Notes under the pieces: generated by a model | The model's input: the letters and a program-made list of their open reading frames with translations, nothing else | The model's database searches: none | Told to the model about the DNA's origin: nothing | Assembly: GCA_944358445.1 (NCBI GenBank) | Contig: CALVRC010000002.1 | Location: 1-64,000 of the forward strand | Length of the DNA stretch: 64,000 bases | Reading direction: 5' to 3' | Source: an uncultured Bacilli bacterium | GTDB lineage: Bacteria; Bacillota_I; Bacilli_A; RF39; UBA660 | In this document: one piece after another, positions 38,376 to 46,924 of the stretch | Layout: each line of letters begins with the position of its first letter | Position numbering within the stretch: position 1 is the stretch's first letter | Position numbers and translations under genes: made by a program

Positions 38376-40098
38376 TCATAACACTCCTTTTTAATCCAAC
38401 AATTTCCTCAGCTATTTTAGCCTTATCTAATGGGTCTGTCAAGTTTTTCATCTTATTTGTAAGTCTTTTTATTTCTTCTTTAACATTATAATCTCTGATT
38501 ACATTAATATAATCTTCAATTTCTTCTAAAGTATAAGTTTCTTTGGTGTTATTTTTATTTATTTTACTAATTGTTTCCATAATCTCACTATCACATTCAA
38601 TATAGTCTATAAAGTCTGCTTCATTTATAAATCCAAAGTTTTTATAGAAACTACTTATTTCTCTAGCAAGCATACGGTATTCTTTGTTTGGAATATAAGT
38701 TACTTTATTATTATACATGGTAATGACTTCAGGACTTTTAAGCATATAATATACTAAACCACTTTCAGCTTTTTCATATTTGGTTGTTAAAGCTTTTGTT
38801 TCTGTTTTTTTTGGTTTAATTTGCTTTATTTCTTTTTTCTCAAGGTGTTTTCTAATTAAATCTTCATCAATATCCATTTCAGTAGCTACTTTTTTAATAG
38901 TTAAATCTTTTAAAATTTCATCATCGATTTTGTTTAATTCGGTTATTAGTTCACTGATATATTTTGCGCCATCAACACTACTTGTTAAATCTTTTCCCTT
39001 TTTTAAATAAGATAATTTAAAATCCATAATATTTATTGGATTGTCAATCTTTTTTTGAAAGGCTTCTTTACCATATTTTTGAATGTATTCATCAGGATCT
39101 AGGTTATCTTCAAGTCTTATTACTTTTGGAGTTACTCCTATTTTTAATAGTTCGTTAGAACATGACATTGTTGCTTTGGCACCAGCTTCATCACCGTCAA
39201 AACATAATATTATTTCTTTAGCCATTCTTTTTATTAAATTTGCTTGAACTTCGGTTACTGCTGTTCCCATGGTAGCCACTACATTTTTAACTCCTATGGT
39301 GTAAGCTCTAATGACATCCATAAAACCTTCCATTATAAGAACTTTATTTTTTCTTCTAGCTTCATCTTTAGCCCTATGGTAATTATATAAAAGTTCACCT
39401 TTTTTAAATATCTCTGTTTCAATGGTGTTAAAATATTTTGAATTATCTTGTCTATTATATATTCGTCCGCTATAAGCTACAGGATTACCATCTAAATCAT
39501 AAAGTGGGAACATTATTCTTTCATAAAATAAATCATAATATCCATAGTCATTTTTACCAACTAAGCCACTTTTTAAAACATCTTCTGGTTTAAATTTTTT
39601 TATTAATATTTTAGATAATGTATCTTTTTTTAAAGCTAGACCTATTTGAAATTCTTTGATGACATCTTCACTTATATTTCTTTTACTTAAGTATTCTTTA
39701 GCTGATTTTCCCTGAGCTGTATTTAAATTATTAATATAAAATTTTAAACTTAAATCATATATTTGATGTAATTCTGTATTGGTCTTTTTTTTATGAATCT
39801 TACCTATGTTGACAACTATTCCGCCTAAATCAGCAACTTTTTTTACTGCTTCCATAAATGAAATGTTTTCATAGTCCATGATAAATTTAAAAACGGTTCC
39901 AGTTGCACCACAAGAGAAACATTTGTAAATTTGTCTGGACGGGCTTACACTCATAGATGGATTTGTGTCATCATGAAATGGACAAACTCCAAAATAGTTT
40001 TTCCCTTTTGGAGTAAGTGGTATGTAAGAGGAGATAACATCTACAATGTTAACACTATTTCTTATTTCATTAATTTTTTCTTGACTAAGTGTATTCAT
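38368..40098 (-). CDS. dnaG: DNA primase
   Basis: The 576-aa protein has an N-terminal CHC2 zinc finger ([29 protein letters not shown]), a TOPRIM core ([40 protein letters not shown]) and a C-terminal helicase-binding region. It makes RNA primers for replication. ATG 40098 follows GGGGAGG; a frame open upstream to 40200 contains that SD and no primase-like sequence. The sequence before the SD (TATATTAATATATA) resembles a promoter -10 that recurs upstream of two other genes. Confidence 0.96.
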   Translation of the reverse strand: MNTLSQEKINEIRNSVNIVDVISSYIPLTPKGKNYFGVCPFHDDTNPSMSVSPSRQIYKCFSCGATGTVFKFIMDYENISFMEAVKKVADLGGIVVNIGKIHKKKTNTELHQIYDLSLKFYINNLNTAQGKSAKEYLSKRNISEDVIKEFQIGLALKKDTLSKILIKKFKPEDVLKSGLVGKNDYGYYDLFYERIMFPLYDLDGNPVAYSGRIYNRQDNSKYFNTIETEIFKKGELLYNYHRAKDEARRKNKVLIMEGFMDVIRAYTIGVKNVVATMGTAVTEVQANLIKRMAKEIILCFDGDEAGAKATMSCSNELLKIGVTPKVIRLEDNLDPDEYIQKYGKEAFQKKIDNPINIMDFKLSYLKKGKDLTSSVDGAKYISELITELNKIDDEILKDLTIKKVATEMDIDEDLIRKHLEKKEIKQIKPKKTETKALTTKYEKAESGLVYYMLKSPEVITMYNNKVTYIPNKEYRMLAREISSFYKNFGFINEADFIDYIECDSEIMETISKINKNNTKETYTLEEIEDYINVIRDYNVKEEIKRLTNKMKNLTDPLDKAKIAEEIVGLKRSVMNV

Positions 40099-40227
40099 GA
40101 AAATTCCTCCCCTATATATTAATATACAATTTTTTTTGCTCATTTCCTTTTTTTTTCGTAAAAAAGTTGCAAAAAAGTATATTTTTTTGCAAAACCACAT
40201 ATAATATTCTTAAAATGAGGCGATGTT

Positions 40228-40761
40228 ATGACTCTAAAGAAAATAAAGATGGTTAGTATTTTTGGTATGTTTGCTTTATGTTTTTTAACACATTTTTTGT
40301 ATAATTGGTTTCCAAATTCTTTGTTTAGTATATTTTTCCCAGTTAATGAAAGTATTTGGGAGCATATGAAAATGATGACTAGTAGTATTTTAATTTGGAG
40401 TATTTTAGAGTATTTTATTTATAAAAAATATAGAGTAAATCATAATAATTTTGTTTTGAGTTTATTTTTAGAAGTTACTTTATCTATTATTATATTTTTA
40501 ATTATATATTTACCAATATATCATTTTACTGGTTCTATTTTTATTTTAAATTTAATTACCTTATTTATAAGTTTATATTTTGTGAATGTAATAAGTTATT
40601 ATATTTTAAATTTAAGACCACTTCATAAGGAGATTTTAGCTATAATTGGAGTTATTTTAATTTATATTATTTTTGGTATTTTAACATATAACCCACCTTA
40701 TAATTATATATTTTTTGATAAGGTGGAAAACAAATATGGCATTAATATTTATGAACTTTGA
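40228..40761 (+). CDS. DUF6512-type membrane protein
   Basis: The 177-aa protein has about five to six transmembrane helices. It carries FLTHFLYNWFPNSLFSIFFPVNESIWEHMKM near the N-terminus, the conserved motif of the DUF6512 family, in which VNES.WEH is invariant. The function is unknown. It is divergent from dnaG and its 3' end overlaps the convergent gene by 13 bp. SD GAGGCGAT precedes ATG 40228. Confidence 0.78.
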   Translation: MTLKKIKMVSIFGMFALCFLTHFLYNWFPNSLFSIFFPVNESIWEHMKMMTSSILIWSILEYFIYKKYRVNHNNFVLSLFLEVTLSIIIFLIIYLPIYHFTGSIFILNLITLFISLYFVNVISYYILNLRPLHKEILAIIGVILIYIIFGILTYNPPYNYIFFDKVENKYGINIYEL

Positions 40762-41096
40762 GTAAATATACTAGATATTTTTTTGTGATAGTTTAATTGT
40801 TCGGCAGCGGTTAAATAAGCCTCTTCTTTGGTGCATATTGTATATATAATATCACCTGGAATATATACTTTATAGCCACCTTCTTTATTTAAACCTATTT
40901 TGTTTTTAGTTAATAATTCCTCAACATAAGGTGTATTTTCATCCCCTACTTTAATTACAATATTATTTAATTTTAATGATTTATACGGGGTTATTTTAAA
41001 TAGATGAAAAGTATAGGAGGGCTTTAGTTTTTTCTTTCTAGATTCTATTTCCAATAGTTCAATTGGAATGGTCGCATATTGTGATTTTGATGTCAT
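40749..41096 (-). CDS. Hypothetical protein
   Basis: I do not recognise this 115-aa soluble basic protein. It begins MTSKSQYATIPIELLEIESRKKKLKPSYTFHLF and contains VYIPGDIIYTICTKEEAYLTAAEQLNYH. ATG 41096 is preceded by CAGGAGGAATG; the longer frame to 41162 includes that SD and is rejected. Convergent with the DUF6512 gene. Confidence 0.65.
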   Translation of the reverse strand: MTSKSQYATIPIELLEIESRKKKLKPSYTFHLFKITPYKSLKLNNIVIKVGDENTPYVEELLTKNKIGLNKEGGYKVYIPGDIIYTICTKEEAYLTAAEQLNYHKKISSIFTQSS

Positions 41097-41192
41097 TTTA
41101 CATTCCTCCTGCTTCTGTGTAGTTATTATATACAGATGCTTTTTTTTGTCAATTGGTTTCACATTAATTTCTAAAAAATGTCAGAAAACAAG

Positions 41193-41489
41193 GTTACTAT
41201 TCACAGACTAATATATAAAAGCACAGAAAAATAGCGAATATCTCCACTATTTTTCTGTGCTTAGTTTTCATCATTCAAAATTTCTTCTAAAGTAAAAGGT
41301 ACACTTATTGATAGTCTAAATAGTGCATACATAAGATTTATACCATTTCTATAGCTTGTTTATATGTATGTCTTTATGTTGGCATAGTCCATATCTCTAT
41401 CAATATTTTTAAATTGTCCAGATACTTTTTGATTAGTCTTACTAGATCTAGGTGAACGTTCGTTACTATTCCGGGTTGTGAATAGTAAC
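41193..41489 (-). mobile_element. Remnant of an IS66-like insertion sequence with 12-bp terminal repeats
   Basis: GTTACTATTCAC at 41193-41204 and its perfect inverse at 41478-41489 bound a 297-bp segment. On the minus strand it encodes, across one frame change, RSSKTNQKVSGQFKNIDRD..YANIKTYI and TSYRNGINLMYALFRL..., which resembles the C-terminal end of IS66-family transposases. The rest of the transposase is gone. A perfect 14-bp hairpin (41221-41260) follows the coding relic. The element lies against the 3' end of a truncated TasA-like gene, which it probably disrupted. Confidence 0.6.
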
Positions 41490-41501
41490 TTCAAAAAAAA
41501 T

Positions 41502-41897
41502 TTACACACTAATCTTGACATGACCTACAATGAATGTTATATTAACAGCTTCGCTATTTGAGTTTTCTAAGTTTGTTAATATATTATTTAATTTTGCATC
41601 TATTGTTCCTTTATTTTCTATGGTGACGTCATATTCCATAGCATCACCTTTTTCATACAAATCTGCTTCCATTGAGGCTGTTAGAGCATCCCATTTAGGG
41701 GCGACTGTATTTTCAGCTGAACCTGTTGGAGTACCTGGTGTTACATTAGTAATTTCTATATCCCAATTACTTGTTACTTTAGAGGTACCTGATATTTTAA
41801 GTTCTGTATTAAAAGCGGCATATCCTATTCCCATACAAAATAAAATTCCTATTAAACTAAATATTACTATATTTCTTTTCTTTTTGCTTCTATGCAT
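41502..41897 (-). CDS. TasA-like surface protein, C-terminally truncated by IS insertion
   Basis: The 131-aa frame has the paralogue signal (MGIGYAAFNTELKISGTSKVT), WDIEITNVTPGTPTG, DLYEKGDAMEYDVTIENKGT and DAKLNNIL, but stops after ITFIVGHVKISV. The conserved C-terminal strand (..LTVTLNYVQ..) is missing; intact paralogues have 163-187 residues. The stop lies 13 bp from the terminal repeat of the IS remnant. SD AGAGGTGAAG precedes the ATG and a TATAAT lies about 20 bp further up, so it may still be expressed, but the fold is probably incomplete. Confidence 0.75.
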   Translation of the reverse strand: MHRSKKKRNIVIFSLIGILFCMGIGYAAFNTELKISGTSKVTSNWDIEITNVTPGTPTGSAENTVAPKWDALTASMEADLYEKGDAMEYDVTIENKGTIDAKLNNILTNLENSNSEAVNITFIVGHVKISV

Positions 41898-42054
41898 AAT
41901 ACTTCACCTCTATTTTAAATTATAATTATTCCAATTATTATATATTGTCGTATTTTCCTATTATTAATTATAAATTATTTATAGGGTGGGTAATGCAAGT
42001 ATCTTATTTACATTTACCATATCATATACAATTTTGGTGGAAAGTGGTGAATAA

Positions 42055-42269
42055 ATGGTAAATGTAAATATTGAGGAATTACTAAAAAGAAAAAAAGGAG
42101 CAAATATTGGTTATGTCAAAAGATGAATATTACTTCAAGAAATTTAAATAGGATTATTAGAGGGGAAACGACTTCTATTTCTTTTAAATATATAGAAGAG
42201 TTTTGTTTATATTTGAACTGCAGTCCTGGGGAGTTATTTACAATAAAGCCTAGTTTAGTAAAAAACTAG
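42055..42269 (+). pseudogene. Frameshifted HTH (Cro/C1-type) regulator
   Basis: Frame 1 gives MVNVNIEELLKRKKGANIGYVKR and stops. After a one-base shift in the A7 tract near 42091-42097 the frame gives KKRSKYWLCQKMNITSRNLNRIIRGETTSISFKYIEEFCLYLNCSPGELFTI, together a complete 70-residue HTH_26-type repressor. SD GTGGTGA precedes the ATG. A homopolymer slip (mutation, phase variation or assembly error) explains it. Its terminator is shared with dusB. Confidence 0.7.
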
Positions 42270-42272
42270 GCT
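42248..42272. terminator. Bidirectional terminator
   Basis: Stem GCCTAGTTT / AAACTAGGC between the HTH remnant and the convergent dusB gene. Confidence 0.7.
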
Positions 42273-43240
42273 TATATTTTAGCAAATTCATCAATTACTT
42301 TTAAAAATTCTTCTTTAGTTTTAGTTTGGAATAATTTTAATTTATATGGAGCAGCACCGGGAATACCTTTTAAGTAATAGCTGGCTTCTGTTCTCATTTC
42401 TAATAAGGCAACTTTTTCTGGTTTTATTTCTAGCAAATAATTTAGATGTTTTTTTATCATATTTATTTTATCTTCTTTAGTAGAATCTTCTAATAATTCA
42501 CCTGTTTCTAAATAATGAACTGTATTTTTTATTATCCAAGGGTTTCCAAGGGATGCTCTTGCTATCATGATGGCATCACAATTTGTTTCATCTAACATTC
42601 TTTTAGCGTCTATTGGAGATTTAATATCACCATTTCCTATTACTGGAATATTAACGTTTTTCTTAACTTCTTTAATAATATTCCAATCTGCTTTACCACT
42701 ATATCCTTGAGCTCTAGTTCTCCCATGAACAGTTACAGCACTTGCGCCAGCTTTTTCACAAATTTGCGCTATTTCAACAGCATTTATACTATTACTATCC
42801 CAACCACTTCTAATTTTAACAGTTACTGGAATGCTTACAGCTTCTACTACAGCCTTAACTATTTCATAAACTTTATCTGGATTTTTTAATAAGGCACTAC
42901 CTGCCTGGCTTGATACAGCAACTTTTGGAACTGGACAGCCCATATTTATATCAATTATATCTGGGTGCATGTTCTTTTCAATATAAAGAGCAGCTTTGAC
43001 GAATGATTCCTTATCATTACCAAAGATTTGCTGTGAAAGAGGTCTTTCATAGTCTGTCATATAAAGCATATCAATTGTTTTTTTACTACCATAGCAAATA
43101 GCTTTATCACTGACCATTTCGGCAACTATTAAACCACATCCCATTTCTTTAGCAATTCTTCTAAAGGCACTATTACTTATTCCAGCCATTGGTCCTAATA
43201 CAACTTTATTTTCTATTTCAACATTTCCAATCTTCCACAT
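42272..43240 (-). CDS. dusB: tRNA-dihydrouridine synthase, DusB type
   Basis: The 322-aa flavoprotein begins MWKIGNVEIENKVVLGPMAGISNSAFRRIAKEMG and has the Dus signatures DINMGCPVPKVAVSSQAGSALLKNP (catalytic Cys) and VTVKIRSGWD, plus AVTVHGRTRAQGYSG and IGNGDI. It reduces uridine in the tRNA D-loop. ATG 43240 follows AAAGGTGTGAT; upstream codons to 43285 are rejected because the SD would be internal. Confidence 0.93.
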   Translation of the reverse strand: MWKIGNVEIENKVVLGPMAGISNSAFRRIAKEMGCGLIVAEMVSDKAICYGSKKTIDMLYMTDYERPLSQQIFGNDKESFVKAALYIEKNMHPDIIDINMGCPVPKVAVSSQAGSALLKNPDKVYEIVKAVVEAVSIPVTVKIRSGWDSNSINAVEIAQICEKAGASAVTVHGRTRAQGYSGKADWNIIKEVKKNVNIPVIGNGDIKSPIDAKRMLDETNCDAIMIARASLGNPWIIKNTVHYLETGELLEDSTKEDKINMIKKHLNYLLEIKPEKVALLEMRTEASYYLKGIPGAAPYKLKLFQTKTKEEFLKVIDEFAKI

Positions 43241-43420
43241 TGATATCACACCTTTTTTAATATTTGATAACAAAGATTTCCTCAAACGAATTATATACTA
43301 ATTTAGCACATAATACAAGTAAATTATTTTAAGGATACTGGATAAAAACAAAAAATTGAATTAGATTCAATGAAATATGAAAAAAAGTAAAAAAACATGC
43401 AAATTTAATTTTGAGTATTA

Positions 43421-43476
43421 AAAATGACTGAATTTGTATATTTTCCCTAAGGGAAAACTTAATTTTGAGTCATTTT
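43421..43476 (+). repeat. Nested hairpin upstream of the Rpn-type relic
   Basis: Outer stem AAAATGACT / AGTCATTTT, inner perfect palindrome TTTTCCCTAAGGGAAAA (near 43441-43457), T tract following on the plus strand. A duplicated TTAATTTTGAGT flanks it. It may be a terminator for upstream read-through or part of the mobile Rpn unit; the 43286-43557 gap holds nothing else recognisable. Confidence 0.5.
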
Positions 43477-43557
43477 TTTTATTTAAAATATTTATTTTGG
43501 TCTTTTGTTTTGTTAAAAACTTTTCTATATACTACTAACCCGAAAGGAGAAAAAAGT

Positions 43558-44377
43558 ATGAAAAAAAAGTTTTATAAAGGAACAAATGACCAAATGTTTA
43601 AAGCAATATTTACAGCAAAGAAAAATGAATACCTTTTAAAAGAATTTATTAGAAGGAGTTTAAAAAATGTTTTAAATAGTAATTTAGATGATTTAAAAAT
43701 ATTATCTACAGAAGTAGTTAAAACAAATATAAATATAAAAGGAAAAACTGCCTTTGTTTTAGCTGAAACAAAAAATGAAATTCTTAATATTGAACTCAAT
43801 AATACATATTATCCATCATTACATAAAAGGAATGCAGCATATATATTTAGTAAGTATTCTGAAGAGACAAAGGTAAGTGAAACATATGATAAAATGAAAA
43901 CCTTTATACAAATAAATTTAACTAAAGGGTTAAAAAAAGAATATCCATCATTAGAAATCTATACATTAAAAGGGGAAAAGTCAGATAATAAATATATTGA
44001 TAATTTAATAATCCCTTGAATTTAATATAGATAAAATAAAGGATGGCTGGTATAATGGAGATAAAGAATTTAACTTTGTAGCTGCCTTAGATTTAGAAGA
44101 AAAAGAATTAGATAAAATATGTGAAGGTGATGAATATATGGAACTATTTGAAAAAGAGGTAAAAAGACTAAATGAAGACCAAAAATTTACAGCTTTTATG
44201 TCTGATGAAGAAGAAGCTGAAAAATTAAGAAAGACATTAATATCAGAGGCTAAAACAGAGGGTATAAAATCAGAAAAAATTAAGATTGCTAAAAACATGT
44301 TAGAAAACAATATGTCTAAAGAGGTCATTTCCAAAATTACAGGGCTTTCAATTGCAGAAATTGAAGCATTAAAATAG
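43558..44377 (+). pseudogene. Rpn family nuclease/transposase-like gene with a single frameshift
   Basis: The first frame (43558-44019) gives MKKKFYKGTNDQMFKAIFTAKKNEYLLKEFI, the PD-(D/E)XK-like AFVLAETKNEILNIELN and ends LIIP. After one extra T near 44015-44017 (CCTTGAATTT) the next frame continues EFNIDKIKDGWYNGDKEFNFVAALDLEEKELDKIC to the tail SEKIKIAKNMLENNMSKEVISKITGLSIAEIEALK. Repairing it yields about 272 aa. The tail matches that of the intact Rpn-type gene at 26801. SD AAAGGAGAAA precedes ATG 43558. Confidence 0.8.
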
Positions 44378-44412
44378 AACTTTCAAATAAAATTTTGATA
44401 GTTCTTTTTTTT
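44376..44412 (+). terminator. Terminator of the Rpn-type relic
   Basis: Stem AGAACT..TCAAA / TTTTGATAGTTCT with a run of eight T's. Confidence 0.75.
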
Positions 44413-44438
44413 AATAAAAACATACCTTATCAGTATGT

Positions 44439-44915
44439 TTAACATGGTGATTTATCTAATTTGCATTCAGATGGGTCTTTTTTTGTTAACGTTACTTTTT
44501 TATCACCAGGGTTTTTAGTAGCACAGTCACCGGTTGCTTTATTATAAACAGCCATATAAACATCACCATTACTATCAATGAATATATTACCACTATCTGG
44601 GTTTTGACCTGTATATTCAATTATTCTTTCGTTAGATGTTTCACACTGCTTATTAGCATTATTCAAATATTTATTAGTTTCTTCCCTATTTTTAAAAGTA
44701 ACTAATAGCGGAAGTTTAGTATCACTTTTTAAAGTTAAAGCTGTGTAGTAACTATCGGCAGCTTTAGATAAACTAAGGGCATTATCTTCAAAGGCTTGTG
44801 ATGAAGATGTGTTTAAAATATTAAGAACTATAGGAACAGTTACAGTAGCTAAAATAGCTAAAATAGCTAAGACTGCTAGTAATTCAACTAAGGTAAAGGC
44901 ATTTTCTTTTTTCAT
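44439..44915 (-). CDS. Type IV pilin-like protein
   Basis: The 158-aa product begins MKKENAFTLVELLAVLAILAILATVTVPIVLNIL; Ala-Phe replaces the usual Gly-Phe at the prepilin cleavage site, so processing is plausible but atypical. The C-terminal domain has four Cys, including CKLDKSPC at the end. It is separated by a single base from the upstream pilin-like gene (ending 44917), so the two form an operon of minor or major pilins. No assembly ATPase or prepilin peptidase is in the window. Confidence 0.85.
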   Translation of the reverse strand: MKKENAFTLVELLAVLAILAILATVTVPIVLNILNTSSSQAFEDNALSLSKAADSYYTALTLKSDTKLPLLVTFKNREETNKYLNNANKQCETSNERIIEYTGQNPDSGNIFIDSNGDVYMAVYNKATGDCATKNPGDKKVTLTKKDPSECKLDKSPC

Positions 44916-44916
44916 T

Positions 44917-45312
44917 TTAGCATTCTCCTTCTACTTCAACATATTTATAGTTATATTTTTTTGAATCACTAGTTACTGTAATATAATCATTTAACATTTG
45001 ACAGTTTTTTTCACTATTAATCGTTGTACTATCAATATATCCTTCATCCAGTAATGTTTGAATTTTAATATTACCATCATTTCCATATGTTTTTTCACTA
45101 GTATCAGTAGCTAGAGCTTTTGGAAATGAATCCATATTGTCATTGACATATTCTCTGGTTGCACTAACAGCAAAATCTTGCATAGATTTATCTGTTTCTT
45201 CTTGTGAGCTATTTAACAATCCTAGAACAGCTGGAAATGCTATTACTGCAATTATAGCTAAAATAACGATTGCTCCTAATAATTCTGCTAAAGTAAATCC
45301 TTTATTTTTCAT
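44917..45312 (-). CDS. Type IV pilin-like protein
   Basis: The 131-aa product begins MKNKGFTLAELLGAIVILAIIAVIAFPAVLGLL, a canonical class III prepilin (Gly-Phe site, Glu5). A short globular domain with two Cys (KNCQML, VEGEC) probably forms one disulfide. First gene of the two-pilin operon, upstream of 44439-44915. Confidence 0.88.
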   Translation of the reverse strand: MKNKGFTLAELLGAIVILAIIAVIAFPAVLGLLNSSQEETDKSMQDFAVSATREYVNDNMDSFPKALATDTSEKTYGNDGNIKIQTLLDEGYIDSTTINSEKNCQMLNDYITVTSDSKKYNYKYVEVEGEC

Positions 45313-45359
45313 TTTCTCACCTACTTTAGTATAATTATACCATAAAAAAAAGAAAAAGA

Positions 45360-46124
45360 TTAGTTTACTTGATGAAAATCTAATCTTAATTTGTCAGCAA
45401 TTGTAACCATAAATTCTGAGTTAGTGGGTTTCGCTTTATCTATATCAACACTAAAGCCAAATATTTCTTCCATAAATTCTAAATTTCCTCTGTTCCAACT
45501 TACTTCTATTGCATGTCTTATGGCTCTTTCAACTCTAGAGGTTGTTGTATTAAATTTCTTAGCTAGCTCTGGATATAATTCTTTTGTAATTCCACCAATT
45601 ACTGATGGATTTTCAAAAATTATATTTACAGCTTCTCTTATATACTGATATCCTTTAATATGTGAAGGAATACCTAATTCATGGAGCATTTTAGTTATTG
45701 AAACTTGTAAGTTACTTGCATAGAAATCTATATTTTGTTTTTTATTTTCTTTTTTAGTTATATCATATATTCTTTTTTCTAAATCTGTTAAATCAAAAGG
45801 TTTTAAGATGTAATAACTTACTCCAAATTCTGATACTTCTCTTATTACTTCAGCGGCATTATAGCTAGTTGCGACTATCACTTTTTTATTTATGCCACGT
45901 TTTTTCATTTCGCTTAAAACGTATATTCCATCTTTATGTGGCATAATTAAATCTAAAATTATTAAGTCTATTTTATCTTTGTTTTTAGTTAATTCGTTTA
46001 TTCCTTCTTCTCCATCATGAGCTTCAAAGGTGATTTCTACTTCTTCATTATCTTTAAAATATTCTTTAACCATTTCTATAAGATTTATATTGTCATCAAT
46101 CATTAAAATATTAATTCTTTCCAT
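45360..46124 (-). CDS. spo0A: Sporulation master regulator Spo0A
   Basis: The 254-aa response regulator has a receiver domain ([18 protein letters not shown], acceptor Asp in [34 protein letters not shown]) and the Spo0A-specific C-terminal DNA-binding domain ([60 protein letters not shown]). Phosphorylated Spo0A commits the cell to sporulation and in Bacillus indirectly drives tasA expression. The start ATG 46124 follows AAAGGGGA. A TGTCGAA 0A-box lies upstream. Its presence shows the lineage is a genuine spore former. Confidence 0.96.
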   Translation of the reverse strand: MERINILMIDDNINLIEMVKEYFKDNEEVEITFEAHDGEEGINELTKNKDKIDLIILDLIMPHKDGIYVLSEMKKRGINKKVIVATSYNAAEVIREVSEFGVSYYILKPFDLTDLEKRIYDITKKENKKQNIDFYASNLQVSITKMLHELGIPSHIKGYQYIREAVNIIFENPSVIGGITKELYPELAKKFNTTTSRVERAIRHAIEVSWNRGNLEFMEEIFGFSVDIDKAKPTNSEFMVTIADKLRLDFHQVN

Positions 46125-46150
46125 TTTTCATTCCCCTTTACTATATTCAA

Positions 46151-46206
46151 ATTATACAAAAGATTGACACTATTTTCTAGAGTAAAAAATAGCTAGTTTT
46201 GTCGAA
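46151..46206 (-). promoter_or_regulatory. spo0A promoter region with 0A-box
   Basis: On the minus strand a perfect TATAAT (46156-46151) lies 26 bp before the start codon with only a weak -35 (TAGAAA, 17-bp spacer). TGTCGAA, the Spo0A-binding consensus, lies at 46200-46206 on the plus strand, around -50. Autoregulation is inferred. Confidence 0.5.
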
Positions 46207-46228
46207 TAAAAATTTAAAAAAATAGAAG

Positions 46229-46924
46229 TTACGTGTGTGCAACTTCTATAATTTTTTTTAAACTGTTTGGATTTGTAGCAGCTTTACCAATTAAGAAACC
46301 ATCAATATTTGTTATTTGATTTAATTTTTCTATGTTTTCTTCGGAAACACTACCACCATATAAAACTTTTATTTTATAGTTAAATAAGCTTTTAATGTAA
46401 TTTACAATATCCGTTATTTCTTCGTTTGTTGGTGTTTTACCAGTTCCTATAGCCCATACTGGCTCATAGGAAATGATTATTTCTTTATCTATATCTTTTA
46501 AGGCATTAATTATTTGTGTTTTTAATATTTCTTTGGTTTGATTTTGATTATATGCTTCTAAATTTTCACCAATACACAATATAGGTATTAAGTCATGATT
46601 TAAAGCATTTTTAATTTTAATATTGATTAAGTCATCTGTTTCATTATTACTTTGTCTGATTTCACTATGACCTATTAATATATACTTTGCCCCCATATCT
46701 TTGATAGATAGTGCGGATGTTTCTCCTGTATGTGGCCCTTCTTTATGAATAGAGATATTTTGAATTCCACATATATATCCATTTTGAATAAATCTATCTA
46801 AGTAGATAATTGGTGGAAAAGCAATGAATTTATCTTTTTCTTTGTTTAAATCATTTAAGTAATTTGAAACATCTATTTTAGTGTTTTGATACATTTTTAG
46901 GTTAGCTAATATTAGTTTTTTCAT
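46229..46924 (-). CDS. tpiA: Triosephosphate isomerase
   Basis: The 231-aa TIM barrel has catalytic His in YILIGHSEIRQ, catalytic Glu in IISYEPVWAIGTGKTP and the phosphate loop VLYGGSVSEENI. The N-terminal substrate loop reads ANLKMYQN where most enzymes have GNWKMN; the catalytic Lys is kept. It is somewhat shorter than the usual 250 residues. It interconverts DHAP and glyceraldehyde 3-phosphate. Its start overlaps the end of the glycosyltransferase gene by 4 bp; last gene of the pgk operon. Confidence 0.94.
   Translation of the reverse strand: MKKLILANLKMYQNTKIDVSNYLNDLNKEKDKFIAFPPIIYLDRFIQNGYICGIQNISIHKEGPHTGETSALSIKDMGAKYILIGHSEIRQSNNETDDLINIKIKNALNHDLIPILCIGENLEAYNQNQTKEILKTQIINALKDIDKEIIISYEPVWAIGTGKTPTNEEITDIVNYIKSLFNYKIKVLYGGSVSEENIEKLNQITNIDGFLIGKAATNPNSLKKIIEVAHT

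Noticed and set aside
41530-41925. Plus-strand 131-codon frame opposite the truncated TasA-like gene
   Set aside because: Mirror of the coding strand; no SD and no recognisable domain.
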